Origin: Rhizobium tropici CIAT 899
Lineage (GTDB): Bacteria > Pseudomonadota > Alphaproteobacteria > Rhizobiales > Rhizobiaceae
Direction: 5' to 3'
DNA length: 64,000 nt
NCBI RefSeq assembly: GCF_000330885.1
Contig: NC_020062.1
Coordinates: forward strand, 628,374-692,373
Shown here piece after piece: positions 27,592 to 36,839 of the stretch (position 1 is the first letter of the stretch; each line of letters starts with the position of its first letter). The translations under genes were made by a program, and so were the position numbers. The notes below the pieces were generated by a model. It was given only the letters and a program-made list of their open reading frames with translations. It did not search any database and had not been told where the DNA came from.

Positions 27592-28350
27592 TCACGACGG
27601 AGCTGCCATCGTCGCACGGGAAGCCGAGGGTCGGCCTTCGGCCACCCTTTTGGCCTCAAGCGCGGCAATCCTCTCGTCGATTTCGCGGCGGTCGATCATG
27701 CCGCTGGGGTTCTGGCGCGTCGGCATGGTCTCGGCGACATGAAGATAACGCTCCTGAGCGACGGCATAGAGCCGCTCCAGTTCGGCAAGCGGATCGGCAC
27801 TGTCGTCGATACGGATGTTCAGCCAGGCGTAATCCTGGTCGCGGTGGATGACGAGTGCTGCCGATTGCTTGCCACGCTTATCGCCGCCCGCATCTTCGCC
27901 CGCCCGCATGGCTTCGAGCAGCCGTTCGGCGAGTGGTTTGCCGGCAGTCTTCTTGAAGGTCGCAAGCGTTTCAGAAATCACCTGTGGCCCGGCCAGCATG
28001 TTGCCGGCAACCGACACGTTGTCGTCCACCAGATGACCGGCCCAATCGATGCACTTGGCGCCGGTGAAGGCGGCGTTGCTGCCCTTACTGTCGATCAGGT
28101 GAAACTGCCGCTGCTCGCGGCCTTCGTCGCGAGCACTCAAAGCCTCAACGATTTCGCCAGGCGCATGACCTGCTGCCAGCATGGCCAGTCCGTCGATACC
28201 GTAAAGCGGGCTGGCAAAGGCCTGCGTCGCAACCGCGCCGATGCCGCCGCGAATATGCGGCACGATGCTGCCGACGGCAAAGAAGCGGGTGGCGACGGCG
28301 ATAGCAAGATTTCCGGTTTCCGGCTCTCGTACAACGATCGACCAGGTCAT
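27592..28350 (-). CDS. DUF1028 family protein
   Basis: A 252-residue protein with the DUF1028 N-terminus TWSIVVREPETGNLAIAVATRFFAVGSIVPHIRGGIGAVATQA and the later GNMLAGPQVI. The family has an N-terminal-nucleophile-hydrolase-like fold, and its activity is not established. It is encoded five bases after gamma-glutamyltransferase, another Ntn hydrolase, inside a peptide-uptake cluster. A role in peptide or amide hydrolysis is therefore an inference. The C-terminal 40 residues are charged and probably flexible. Confidence 0.82.
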   Translation of the reverse strand: MTWSIVVREPETGNLAIAVATRFFAVGSIVPHIRGGIGAVATQAFASPLYGIDGLAMLAAGHAPGEIVEALSARDEGREQRQFHLIDSKGSNAAFTGAKCIDWAGHLVDDNVSVAGNMLAGPQVISETLATFKKTAGKPLAERLLEAMRAGEDAGGDKRGKQSAALVIHRDQDYAWLNIRIDDSADPLAELERLYAVAQERYLHVAETMPTRQNPSGMIDRREIDERIAALEAKRVAEGRPSASRATMAAPS

Positions 28351-28355
28351 CGGCT

Positions 28356-30143
28356 CTACCTCCCAACGGCGTAGGCTTGCATCAAACGCGGAGTCGCTGC
28401 GGCGCGCAAGAGACCGTCCGCATCACGCCGCGCTGCGGTGAGGCGTCCCACGGTCCACTCCGGAGCGACGGTCAGCTGGTGGCCCTTCTTGCGCAGCGTA
28501 TCCAGCACGTCGGCGCTGAAATTCGCCTCTGCCGTCAGGCCGCCGGGTTCGCGCGTGCGCGGATAGAAGGAACTCGGGAAATGCGTGCTGTGGAATAGCG
28601 GCTTGTCGATCGCTTCCTGCAGGTTCAGCCCGTGATGGACATAGCGCAGGAAGAAGGAGAGCTGCCACTGTTCCTGCTGATCGCCGCCAGGCGTGCCGAA
28701 GGCGAGCGTCGGGCGTCCTTCATGCAGCGCCATCGTCGGGGTCAACGTCGTGCGCGGCCGTTTGCCCGGTGCAAGTGAAGAGGGCAGGCCGGGTTGCAGC
28801 CAGAACATCTGGGCGCGGGAATTGAGGCAGAAGCCGAGGCCGGGAATGATCGGCGAGGATTGCAGCCACCCGCCCGATGGTGTCACCGACACCATATTGC
28901 CTTCGCGGTCGATGACATCGATATGCACGGTATCGCCGCGCTTCTCGGTGAGATGCGACATTGTCGGCTCGTAGACCGCGCCGCTCTTGGCTTCTGGCGC
29001 ATCGAGCATCGCCATAGTGAGATCGTACTGGCTTTCAAAGCCGGGCAGCTTGCCGGGGCGCAGGGCAAGCGACGCCTCGGACGAAATCAGCCGGCGGCGC
29101 TCATCAGCATAGGCATCCGAAAGCAGGGTTTCGAGCGGTACATTCGTGAAATTGGGGTCGCCGTAATAGACCTCGCGATCGGCAAAGGCGAGCTTCATGG
29201 CCTCAGTAACGGTGTGGACGAAGTCGGCTCCGGCGGGGTCCATGCCGGCCAGATCGAAACCCTTGAGGAGCGACAGCGTCTGCAGGAAGACAGGCCCTTG
29301 ACCCCAGGGACCGATCTTGGCGACCGTCCAGCCGTGATAGTCATAGGTCAGCGGCTCCTCGATGGTGGCGCGCCAGTTGGCCATGTCATCCGCAGTTAAC
29401 ACGCCCTTGTGGCGGGCGCCGCTCGCATCCATGACTTCGGTCTTGCTGACATAGCTGTCGATCGCTTCAGCGACGAAGCCGCGGTAATAGGCATCGCGCG
29501 CGGCTTCGATCTGCGCTTCGCGATCGCTCCTGCTTTCCGCCTCGGCAACGACACGCTTCCAGGTTTCGGCAAGAATCGGGTTCTTGAAGTTGGACCAGGG
29601 TTCGGGGGCGGCACCGCCGGGAAGCCAGGTGTCATAGGAGGTCGGCCATTCCTTGCGATAGAAATCGGCAAGTTCTGCAATAGTTGCGGAAACGCGCGGC
29701 AGGACGGGATGGCCTTTTTCGGCATAGTGGATCGCCGGTTCCAGCACGTCGCGGACGGTCAGCCGGCCATAGTCGCGCAGCATCAGCATCCAGCCGTCGA
29801 AGGAGCCGGGAATGACGGTCGCGAGCAGGCCATCGCCGGGGATGAGCTTCAGCCCCTCGCGCGTGTAATGTTCGATCGTTGCGCCGGCCGGTGCCGGCGC
29901 CTGGGCGCAGATGACCTCGATCTTGTCCTTCTTCTTCGAATAGAGGACGGCCGGCATATCGCCGCCCGGCCCGCAGAGATGCGGCTCGACGATCTGCAGC
30001 ACGAAGCCGGTCGCAACGGCAGCGTCGAAGGCATTGCCGCCCTTCTCGAGAATGCTCATGCCGACGGCGGATGCGATCCAGTGCGTCGACGTGACGACGC
30101 CGAAGGTGCCGAGGATTTCGGGGCGGGTGGTGAATGCGGTCAT
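28356..30143 (-). CDS. gamma-glutamyltransferase family protein
   Basis: The 595-residue precursor belongs to the self-cleaving Ntn-hydrolase family that removes or transfers gamma-glutamyl groups. The likely autoprocessing and nucleophilic threonine is in RGDTVHIDVIDREGN (about residue 403). The substrate-binding loops are GKRPRTTLTPTMAL and GTPGGDQQEQW (about residue 483). No clear signal peptide is seen, so it may act in the cytoplasm after uptake. The HID context differs from the TTHFSVVD of true glutathione-type enzymes, so substrate preference may differ too. It is flanked by a permease and a DUF1028 gene. Confidence 0.87.
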   Translation of the reverse strand: MTAFTTRPEILGTFGVVTSTHWIASAVGMSILEKGGNAFDAAVATGFVLQIVEPHLCGPGGDMPAVLYSKKKDKIEVICAQAPAPAGATIEHYTREGLKLIPGDGLLATVIPGSFDGWMLMLRDYGRLTVRDVLEPAIHYAEKGHPVLPRVSATIAELADFYRKEWPTSYDTWLPGGAAPEPWSNFKNPILAETWKRVVAEAESRSDREAQIEAARDAYYRGFVAEAIDSYVSKTEVMDASGARHKGVLTADDMANWRATIEEPLTYDYHGWTVAKIGPWGQGPVFLQTLSLLKGFDLAGMDPAGADFVHTVTEAMKLAFADREVYYGDPNFTNVPLETLLSDAYADERRRLISSEASLALRPGKLPGFESQYDLTMAMLDAPEAKSGAVYEPTMSHLTEKRGDTVHIDVIDREGNMVSVTPSGGWLQSSPIIPGLGFCLNSRAQMFWLQPGLPSSLAPGKRPRTTLTPTMALHEGRPTLAFGTPGGDQQEQWQLSFFLRYVHHGLNLQEAIDKPLFHSTHFPSSFYPRTREPGGLTAEANFSADVLDTLRKKGHQLTVAPEWTVGRLTAARRDADGLLRAAATPRLMQAYAVGR

Positions 30144-30165
30144 TGGGGCATCCTTTTGAGTTTAT

Positions 30166-31044
30166 TCATGCTTCGCGCGGGTCGAGCGCATCGCGCAGGC
30201 CGTCGCCGAGGAGGTTGAAGCCGATCACGACGAGAAAAATGGCGGCACCCGGCCACATGGCCATCCAGGGCGCCTGTTCGAGATAATTCTTGGCGACGTT
30301 GAGCATCGAACCCCAGCTCGGGGCAGGGGGCTGCTGGCCGAGGCCGAGGAAGGAGAGGCTGGCCTCGGCGATGATCGCGGTCGCGATAGTGAGCGTTGCC
30401 TGCACGAGGATCGGAGCGAAGACGTTCGGCAGGATATAGCGGGAGATGATGCTGAAATGGGTGAGACCGATCGAGCGGGCACCCTCGACATAATCCTCCG
30501 TCTTGACCGCCAGCACCTGGCCGCGGGTCAACCGTACGAAAACGGGCGTTGCCGAAAGCCCGATCGCGATCATCGCATTGATAAGGCTCGGGCCGAGGAA
30601 GGCGGCAAGCGCAATGGCGGTGATGAGGAACGGCATCGCCAGGAAGGCCTCGGTGATGCGCGAGATGATCTGATCGATCCAGCCGCCATAGTAGCCCGAG
30701 ATCAGGCCCGAAGGCACGCCGATCGCAACGGCGATGGCAACCGAGAAGACGCCGGCCATCAGGGACGCTCGCGCGCCCCAGATCATGCGGGAGAGAATGT
30801 CCCGGCCGAGATCGTCGGTGCCGAGCCAGTGCGCGGCCGATGGCGCCTTGCGGATCGCCGACCAGCTGGTGGCGACCGGATCCGGGATCGGCAGGAGCGG
30901 CGCAAGTGCCGCAATCGTTGTAAAGAAGAGGATGATGGCAAGCCCGACCAACGCGCCCTTGTTGGCCCTCAGCTTTCGCCAGGCCCGATTGGGCGCCCGC
31001 TTGGCAGAGGGAGCAGCTGCGGCCGTCTGAACGATCGTGCTCAT
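30166..31044 (-). CDS. dipeptide/oligopeptide ABC permease, DppC type
   Basis: A 292-residue inner-membrane permease with an N-terminal tail, a first membrane helix (ALVGLAIILFFTTIAALAPLL), the DppC mark HWLGTDDLGRDILSRMIWGAR and the coupling loop EGARSIGLTHFSIISRYILPN. ATG 31044 overlaps the stop of the upstream permease by four bases (ATGA), which decides the start. It forms the channel with the DppB-type subunit. Confidence 0.9.
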   Translation of the reverse strand: MSTIVQTAAAAPSAKRAPNRAWRKLRANKGALVGLAIILFFTTIAALAPLLPIPDPVATSWSAIRKAPSAAHWLGTDDLGRDILSRMIWGARASLMAGVFSVAIAVAIGVPSGLISGYYGGWIDQIISRITEAFLAMPFLITAIALAAFLGPSLINAMIAIGLSATPVFVRLTRGQVLAVKTEDYVEGARSIGLTHFSIISRYILPNVFAPILVQATLTIATAIIAEASLSFLGLGQQPPAPSWGSMLNVAKNYLEQAPWMAMWPGAAIFLVVIGFNLLGDGLRDALDPREA

Positions 31045-31988
31045 AGGGCTGCCCTCATGCGCGGATTGAGGAGGACGTAGAGAATATCGGCAATGAGGTT
31101 CATCGCGATAAAGCCGACGGCTGTGCAAAGCACCACACCCTGGACGACCGCATAGTCCCGGTTGAAGACCGCGTCGACAATCAGCTTGCCGAAGCCGGGG
31201 ATGGTGAATATCTGCTCGGTGAGCACAGCGCCGGCCAGAAGCTCACCGAAGAGCAGGGCGCTGACGGTGACGACGGGCAGAATGGCGTTGCGGAAACTAT
31301 GCTGTAGGACCACTGCTGTCTCCGGCAGGCCCTTGGCGCGGGCGGTGCGGATATAATCGCTATTGAGCACGCTCAGCATCGAGGAACGAGTATGTCGCAT
31401 CAAGGTTGCCGCCAGCGCATTGCCGAGCACGAAGGACGGCATCAGCATCGTCTGAATCGAGCGCCAGGGATCTTCGAAGAACGGTTGATATCCGGAAGCC
31501 GGCAACCAGTGGAGTTTCACCGAGACCAAGAGGATCAGCATGATGCCGAGCCAGAAGTTCGGCACCGACAGACCGCACAGGGCGACGATATTGGCGAGGA
31601 AATCGATGAAGGTGTTCTTCTTCACCGCCGCCAATATGCCCATCGGAATACCGATCGCGAAAGCGAAGATCATCGACATGACGGCAAGCTGGATCGTCAC
31701 CGGCAGTTTTTCGGCAACGAGCGTCAGGACCGGCTGGTTGGTGCGCAGCGAAACGCCGAGATCGCCCTTGGCGACACCCTGCAGCCAATAGCCATATTGA
31801 TAGATGACCGGGTCGTTCAGCCGGTATTTCTCGCGAAGCAGCTCCAGCACCTGCGGATCGCGCTCCTCGCCGGCCATGGCAAGCACCGGATCACCCGGCA
31901 GCAGCTTCTGCAGCGAGAAGACGAAGATCGAAATGATCAGCAGCGTCGGGATGGCGACGAGCAGCCTCTTTCCGATATAGCTATACAT
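31041..31988 (-). CDS. dipeptide/oligopeptide ABC permease, DppB type
   Basis: The 315-residue protein starts with the DppB/OppB segment IGKRLLVAIPTLLIISIFVFSLQKLLPGDP and has six hydrophobic segments. The C-terminal coupling region is RTARAKGLPETAVVLQHSFRNAILPVVT. It lies 70 bases after the binding-protein gene, with a strong hairpin between them, and overlaps the DppC-type gene by four bases. Confidence 0.9.
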   Translation of the reverse strand: MYSYIGKRLLVAIPTLLIISIFVFSLQKLLPGDPVLAMAGEERDPQVLELLREKYRLNDPVIYQYGYWLQGVAKGDLGVSLRTNQPVLTLVAEKLPVTIQLAVMSMIFAFAIGIPMGILAAVKKNTFIDFLANIVALCGLSVPNFWLGIMLILLVSVKLHWLPASGYQPFFEDPWRSIQTMLMPSFVLGNALAATLMRHTRSSMLSVLNSDYIRTARAKGLPETAVVLQHSFRNAILPVVTVSALLFGELLAGAVLTEQIFTIPGFGKLIVDAVFNRDYAVVQGVVLCTAVGFIAMNLIADILYVLLNPRMRAAL

Positions 31989-32022
31989 GGGCAGTTCCTT
32001 GCCGCGATGTCGAATGTGAAAG

Positions 32023-32050
32023 AGCCATGCGGGAAGGAGCCCGCATGGCT
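32023..32050 (-). promoter_or_regulatory. intercistronic hairpin between binding-protein and permease genes
   Basis: Perfect 11-bp stem AGCCATGCGGG / CCCGCATGGCT with a 6-base loop, right after the binding-protein stop and 35 bases before the DppB-type start. There is no T run. Such hairpins often protect the 3' end of the binding-protein message and lower expression of the permeases. Confidence 0.65.
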
Positions 32051-32058
32051 TTGGTCGC

Positions 32059-33567
32059 TCAGCCGTTCTTCTTCACGCCCACGAGACGGATCATGCCGTC
32101 CGGGGAGGGCACGAAGCCGGATACCTTCTTGTTGTAGGCCCAGATCCAGGCCTGATGTCCGAGGAAGATGATCGGCAGATCCTGGCTGAGGATCGCCTCG
32201 GCCGCATCGTACTTCTGCTTGCGTACGGCATTGTCCTGCGACTGACGTGCCTCCAGCAGTAGCTTGTCGACTTCCGGATTGCTGTATTTGGAATCGTTGA
32301 GACCGGCGCCTGTCGTCACGAACTGCTGGATGTTGCCGTCGGGATCGGAGCGGCCGGACCAGTCGGAGCGGCTGAGCTGGTAGTTGCCGCTCGACTGCGC
32401 GTCGAGCAGGGTTGCGAATTCCGTCGTCTTCAGCGTCACGTCGAAGCCGGCTTCGGCAACCATCGACTGGATGATCTGCATCATCTGCATCGAGACTGGA
32501 TTGTTGGCGACGGCAAGTTCGACCGGAATGCGATCGAAGCCGGCTTCTTTCACCAGCGCTTTGGCCTTGTCGACATCGCGAGCGGGCACCGGAATATCCT
32601 TGTCGAACCAGGGGCTGTTCGGTGCAAACGGCTGATTGCCGGCAAGCCCGGTGCCATCGAAGACGATCTGCATGGCGGCTTCGCGGTCGATTGCCAGAGA
32701 GAAAGCCTGGCGCAGGCGCTTGTCCTTGCCCATCGGATTGTCGGCGCGCGCGCCGTTGCCGACATTGGCGTAGACGCCAAGCCAGCCGGTGCCGATCGCA
32801 TCGGCATAAACGAGATTGGGGTCGCCTTTGACCGTACCGACATCGGATGCCGCCACGCGTTCGATCATGTCGAGATCGCCGGAGCGCAGGTTAGCGAGGC
32901 GAACCGTCGTGTCGGGGATAGGCAGATAGGTCACCTTATCGATGAAGATCTTGTCCTTGTTCCAGTAATCCTGGAATTTCTCGAGCACGATGCGGTCCTG
33001 CTGCACGCGCTCGACGAATTTGAACGGGCCGGAGCAGACGGGATGATCGCCGAATTTCGCGCCGGCGGCCTTTGCCGCGGTCGGCGAGACCATCATGCCG
33101 GAGCGGTCGGAAAGCTGCGCAAGCAGCGTGACATCGGGCGCCTTCAGGGTAAAGGTGGCTTCGTACTCGCCTGATGCTTCGACTTTGGCAACGGAGGAAA
33201 GCTCGCTCTTGCGGCGCGATTCCGGCATGGTCTGGTAGCGCTGGATGTTGTCGACGACGGCTTGCGCATTGAACGGCGTCCCGTCCTGGAATTTCACGCC
33301 TTGGCGCAGCTCCATGACAAGCTGCTTGCCGTCGGCGGACCATTTCCAGGATGTGGCGAGCTGGGGGACGAACTTCAGGTCCGGTGTTACATCGACGAGC
33401 TTGTCGCACAGCGCGGTATAGACGATGCGGCCGACGAAAGTGCGCGATTGGGCAGGGTCCAGCGCATCGGCATCGTCCTGCAGGCCGATCTTGAGTTCGA
33501 CGGCTAGCGACGGCAGTGCGATCAGGGCGCCGGCGGCAAGCGATGCCATGAATTTGGCGATCTTCAT
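32059..33567 (-). CDS. peptide ABC importer substrate-binding protein (SBP_bac_5)
   Basis: A 502-residue periplasmic protein with a Sec signal peptide (MKIAKFMASLAAGALIALPSLA). The mature start is VELKIGLQDDADALDPAQ, and the family segment is WSADGKQLVMELRQGVKFQDGTPFNA. Members bind di- and oligopeptides, glutathione or nickel complexes. It begins the transporter part of a cluster with a gamma-glutamyltransferase and an M81 peptidase, so modified or gamma-linked peptides are plausible ligands. Confidence 0.9.
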   Translation of the reverse strand: MKIAKFMASLAAGALIALPSLAVELKIGLQDDADALDPAQSRTFVGRIVYTALCDKLVDVTPDLKFVPQLATSWKWSADGKQLVMELRQGVKFQDGTPFNAQAVVDNIQRYQTMPESRRKSELSSVAKVEASGEYEATFTLKAPDVTLLAQLSDRSGMMVSPTAAKAAGAKFGDHPVCSGPFKFVERVQQDRIVLEKFQDYWNKDKIFIDKVTYLPIPDTTVRLANLRSGDLDMIERVAASDVGTVKGDPNLVYADAIGTGWLGVYANVGNGARADNPMGKDKRLRQAFSLAIDREAAMQIVFDGTGLAGNQPFAPNSPWFDKDIPVPARDVDKAKALVKEAGFDRIPVELAVANNPVSMQMMQIIQSMVAEAGFDVTLKTTEFATLLDAQSSGNYQLSRSDWSGRSDPDGNIQQFVTTGAGLNDSKYSNPEVDKLLLEARQSQDNAVRKQKYDAAEAILSQDLPIIFLGHQAWIWAYNKKVSGFVPSPDGMIRLVGVKKNG

Positions 33568-33650
33568 TCTGTTCTCCTGTTTATAGTTTTCGTTCCTTGC
33601 GGTCCCGACCGGTTTCCTCTCCGGTCGTGGCGGGCAGGCAGGCTTTTGGG

Positions 33651-34388
33651 TCAGCCCACCTCCTCAGTCAGCGGTTCCTCGGCTTGGCGTGCATCCAGCG
33701 AGGTGATGCGGATCAGGCTTTCCTGCAGCATCAGCAGATGTTCGCGCATGGCTTCGGCCGCCTTCATCGGATTGCGTGCGGCAATCGCATCGATGATCGT
33801 CCTATGCTGTGCGTAGGAGACCGGGCGGGTCTTGTTGATGCTGCGGGCCAATTCGCGAATGGTTTGCCAGGCTTCATCCTGACGGACATGGTTGATGACA
33901 TCGAAAATGGTCAGGAAGAACTGGTTGCCGGCGCTTTGTGCAATCAGCCGGTGCAGCGCGCCATCCCAAAGCTCTCGGCTGTCGGCATCGTCGCTGGCGG
34001 CGATCTTCTTCGCCAGTTCGTACATGCGGTCGATGTCATCGGGTTTGGCGCGCATGGCGGCGAGCTGAGCCAGTTGCGGCTCGATGCGCAAACGAACTTC
34101 CATGACCTCCATGAGATCCGTGCCGGCCACAAGCGTGCTGACATGCTGGCTCCAATCGTCCGGGCGCTGCCCGACATAGGTTCCCGAGCCCTGCCGGCGC
34201 CAGACGCGGCCTTCCGCCTCCAGCACTTCTAGCGCCCGCCGGATCGCCCGCCGGCTGACACCCAGCGTCTCCGATAGAGCCCGCTCGGTCGGCAGCTTTC
34301 CATCTGCCGGGAGATCGGCCGAATTCAACAGCCCACGGAGCCTTTCCAGGGCATGGACCGAATTTTCCGGAAGGCTGTCGATTGCCAT
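33651..34388 (-). CDS. FadR-type GntR regulator of the peptide cluster
   Basis: The 245-residue protein has an N-terminal GntR winged helix (LPTERALSETLGVSRRAIRRALEVLEAEGRVWRRQGSGTYV) and a C-terminal helical FCD domain that binds a small acid. An alternative TTG start 11 codons earlier would fall inside the palindromic site, so ATG 34388 is preferred although its ribosome site is weak. It lies between the MlrC-type gene and the transporter genes, and probably controls itself and the downstream transporter. Confidence 0.87.
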   Translation of the reverse strand: MAIDSLPENSVHALERLRGLLNSADLPADGKLPTERALSETLGVSRRAIRRALEVLEAEGRVWRRQGSGTYVGQRPDDWSQHVSTLVAGTDLMEVMEVRLRIEPQLAQLAAMRAKPDDIDRMYELAKKIAASDDADSRELWDGALHRLIAQSAGNQFFLTIFDVINHVRQDEAWQTIRELARSINKTRPVSYAQHRTIIDAIAARNPMKAAEAMREHLLMLQESLIRITSLDARQAEEPLTEEVG

Positions 34389-34397
34389 ATTGAGAGG

Positions 34398-34438
34398 TGA
34401 ACCAATTTGAAATTGGTTCAATAGAAGTTGAACTCGCC
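34398..34438. promoter_or_regulatory. palindromic operator upstream of GntR gene
   Basis: A perfect palindrome with 11-bp arms TGAACCAATTT / AAATTGGTTCA around one central base spans 34398-34420 and ends ten bases before the regulator start. A second inverted pair, GTTCAA and TTGAAC six bases apart, overlaps its right side. The position fits autoregulation by the adjacent FadR-type protein. Confidence 0.65.
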
Positions 34439-34579
34439 CGCCTCGTCAAGCGCTTTTTTGTGCAATTTTGGCGATGCACAATGTTTGTGCGCGGCGCGGA
34501 AAGGCGACTCGCAAAAGCGATCGCCTTCTTGAGACGACGGATTAACGATGTCCGCTCTTGCGGTTCTGGGACTTGAGCT

Positions 34580-36019
34580 TCAGCGACCGGCGCGCGCGGA
34601 AATCGCCGTCTCCGGCGTGAAGTCGAAATCCTTGTCGAAGGGGTAGGTCGGCTTGGTCTTGCGCAGGCGCGGCAGGCGTTCGACGAACTGATCGACGACA
34701 CCGGGAGACAGAGCCATCAGGTTCGGGTTGGCGATCGGCGCCAGCTCGGGCGAAAGGTAGCCGGATTTGACGACAATGATCTTCGCTTTGTGCGGAGCGA
34801 GGCCGAGGCGGGTGAAATCGGCGATATTATGATAGGGGCGGCGCTTGGCCGACAGCACGAGGTCGATGCCGTCGATGGAAACCACGGCCTGCCTGTCGGT
34901 CGCTTCTTTAGTCTCCAGCAGATACTTGACGGTGAAGCTGCCCGTCACCGGCTTGCTGCCCTTGGTGTCGAGCGATGCGCCGACGGAAAGATTGAGAGTG
35001 GCGCCGAGGCCGGCGGCATAGCAGGCTTCCGTCGCGGCCCTGTCGGCGATGCCGGCAAAGATGACACCTTGTGCTCCCTGGGCAATCAGTTCCGCCAGCA
35101 CGTCGGCGCGATCACCGACGCCGCCACCCGTTGGATTATCGCCGGATTCCGCCAGAACCACGGGCGTAGTCGCGCTGGCGATTGCCTTGGCGACACATTC
35201 TTCGAGCGAGCCCGTCTCCGAGCCGAAAACGAAATCCTTGCGCACATCCCAATAGGCTTGTGCCAGTCGTTTCGCTTCCCGCTCGAGCACGGCGCGATCC
35301 GTGCCGGTCATGATTGCGGCGGCCGTTGCGCGCGGTTCGTCGGCCCAGACGTAACCGACCATGAGGGAGGCATCCCAGACGCCGTCGATCGCATCGATTC
35401 CGGGCAGCATGTCGTAAAGGCTCTTGGCCGGCTCATCGACCGTGCTGGTGCGTTCGCCCGGCAGCACCACGGGGATCGGCGCCCAGAGCAGGATAGGTTT
35501 TACGCCGGTCTTCAGGCTCTCCGTCAGCATCTTCACGGCCCGACGCATGGTTTCTTCGACATCGATATGCGGGGCGGTGCGATAGGTGGAGTACATGTCG
35601 AGCGCATCGATGATGCGCTGGGTGACATTGCCGTGCAGGTCGTAGCTCGCCGAGACCATGCAGTTATCGCCGACGACGGCCCGAGCCGCGCTGATCCAGT
35701 CGCCTTCGGCGTCTTCCATGCCTTCGACATACATGGCGCCATGCATGGCGAGATAGAGCCCATCGAGCGGCAGTAATGACTTCAATCCTTCCAGAAACTC
35801 TGTCTTGAAGGCTTCGTATGTATGACGGGCGACCGGACCGCCGGCGATCGCTCTGGCATGAATGCTTGGCAGGAACTCGCCGTCGTAATCCCTAAGGAAG
35901 GCGAAGTAGGGCGAGGCAGTCAGCTCCGGGCCGCGAAAAACGCGAAAATCCTTCTCTTCGTTCAGGACGGGATTGTAGGTGCTGCATTCGATGTGAATGC
36001 CTCCGACGGCGATGCGCAT
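34580..36019 (-). CDS. M81 family metallopeptidase (MlrC-like)
   Basis: The 479-residue protein resembles MlrC, the zinc peptidase that finishes linear microcystin breakdown. The start MRIAVGGIHIECSTYNP is typical. Likely metal ligands are Asp127 and His129 in SASYDLHGN and His151 in YRTAPHIDVEET. The C-terminal domain has VVVKSGYLSPELAPIA. GAGG before ATG 36019 supports this start over one nine codons earlier. In rhizobia the family is found beside peptide transporters, where it probably cleaves imported small or modified peptides; microcystin itself is an unlikely substrate. Confidence 0.88.
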   Translation of the reverse strand: MRIAVGGIHIECSTYNPVLNEEKDFRVFRGPELTASPYFAFLRDYDGEFLPSIHARAIAGGPVARHTYEAFKTEFLEGLKSLLPLDGLYLAMHGAMYVEGMEDAEGDWISAARAVVGDNCMVSASYDLHGNVTQRIIDALDMYSTYRTAPHIDVEETMRRAVKMLTESLKTGVKPILLWAPIPVVLPGERTSTVDEPAKSLYDMLPGIDAIDGVWDASLMVGYVWADEPRATAAAIMTGTDRAVLEREAKRLAQAYWDVRKDFVFGSETGSLEECVAKAIASATTPVVLAESGDNPTGGGVGDRADVLAELIAQGAQGVIFAGIADRAATEACYAAGLGATLNLSVGASLDTKGSKPVTGSFTVKYLLETKEATDRQAVVSIDGIDLVLSAKRRPYHNIADFTRLGLAPHKAKIIVVKSGYLSPELAPIANPNLMALSPGVVDQFVERLPRLRKTKPTYPFDKDFDFTPETAISARAGR

Positions 36020-36839
36020 GGGAACCTCAATAGGGGTTGGGACCAATCAGGAAATTATGGACGGCAATGCTGGCGGCGTCCCGTGCCCAGACATCGGCAT
36101 CATCTTTCTGCGGGTACATTGTTGACCGGGAAGTTGCGTTCGTAAACTCTTACAATGTCAAAGCTCCCGTCAAGTAGCTTTCGGTTGGCGAGATGGTTGC
36201 AGGAATTAGCACCTCTTGCGTCAGCTACAGGAGCGGCCACTTTCCACCGCAGATCATTTTTCAGCAATCCGAAATCTCTTCGTTCCCCCGAATTGGAAAC
36301 GCTCGGCCCTTTCCACTCACACTCATCGGGTCAGTGCAATGGCGCAGTGGAAAGCCGTGAGCGGTACGACCGCCTGACCTCACAAACAAGCGTCTCATTC
36401 AGGCCTCCATGACATAACGCGGCATCGCCAATCAGTGGCCTAAAAGGCCTGAAGCCTCCACCGAATGACGGACGTAAAGCTCAGCGAATTCTGAAAGGTT
36501 TAGAACGGCAAGCGGCAATTGCGCCGCCAGGGTGAAGATTCCCCCGCGAGGCTGGGAGCAACTGGAGCAGGCGAAGCATGACGGATCGTTCTGATGTGAA
36601 ACGCACCGCGGGCCATGCGATCGCCGCGGCTTGGCAAAGAACCGTGCTTGCACGGCGTCCTCGACTTCAAATAATGCGGGCTGTAGGGGGGCTTCAACTG
36701 CAGTATGCGCCGACATTTTCTGAAGATCTCGGCACACACTCGCACGATCCGCGTGGCCTGAAGTACATCAGGCTGACAATCACGATCATGGTGGACCTGA
36801 TATGCGCTGCAAACCATTGCATCGAATGGATACGGCGCC
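36020..36839. other. intergenic region, no supported gene
   Basis: About 820 bases. Short frames exist on both strands (for example near 36155-36412 plus and 36432-36737 minus), but none shows a known motif or a good ribosome binding site. The content looks like decayed coding sequence plus the promoters of the flanking genes. Confidence 0.4.

Noticed and set aside
34580..36019. Microcystin degradation system
   Set aside because: Only an MlrC-like peptidase is present; MlrA, MlrB and MlrD are absent and the neighbours are a peptide importer.
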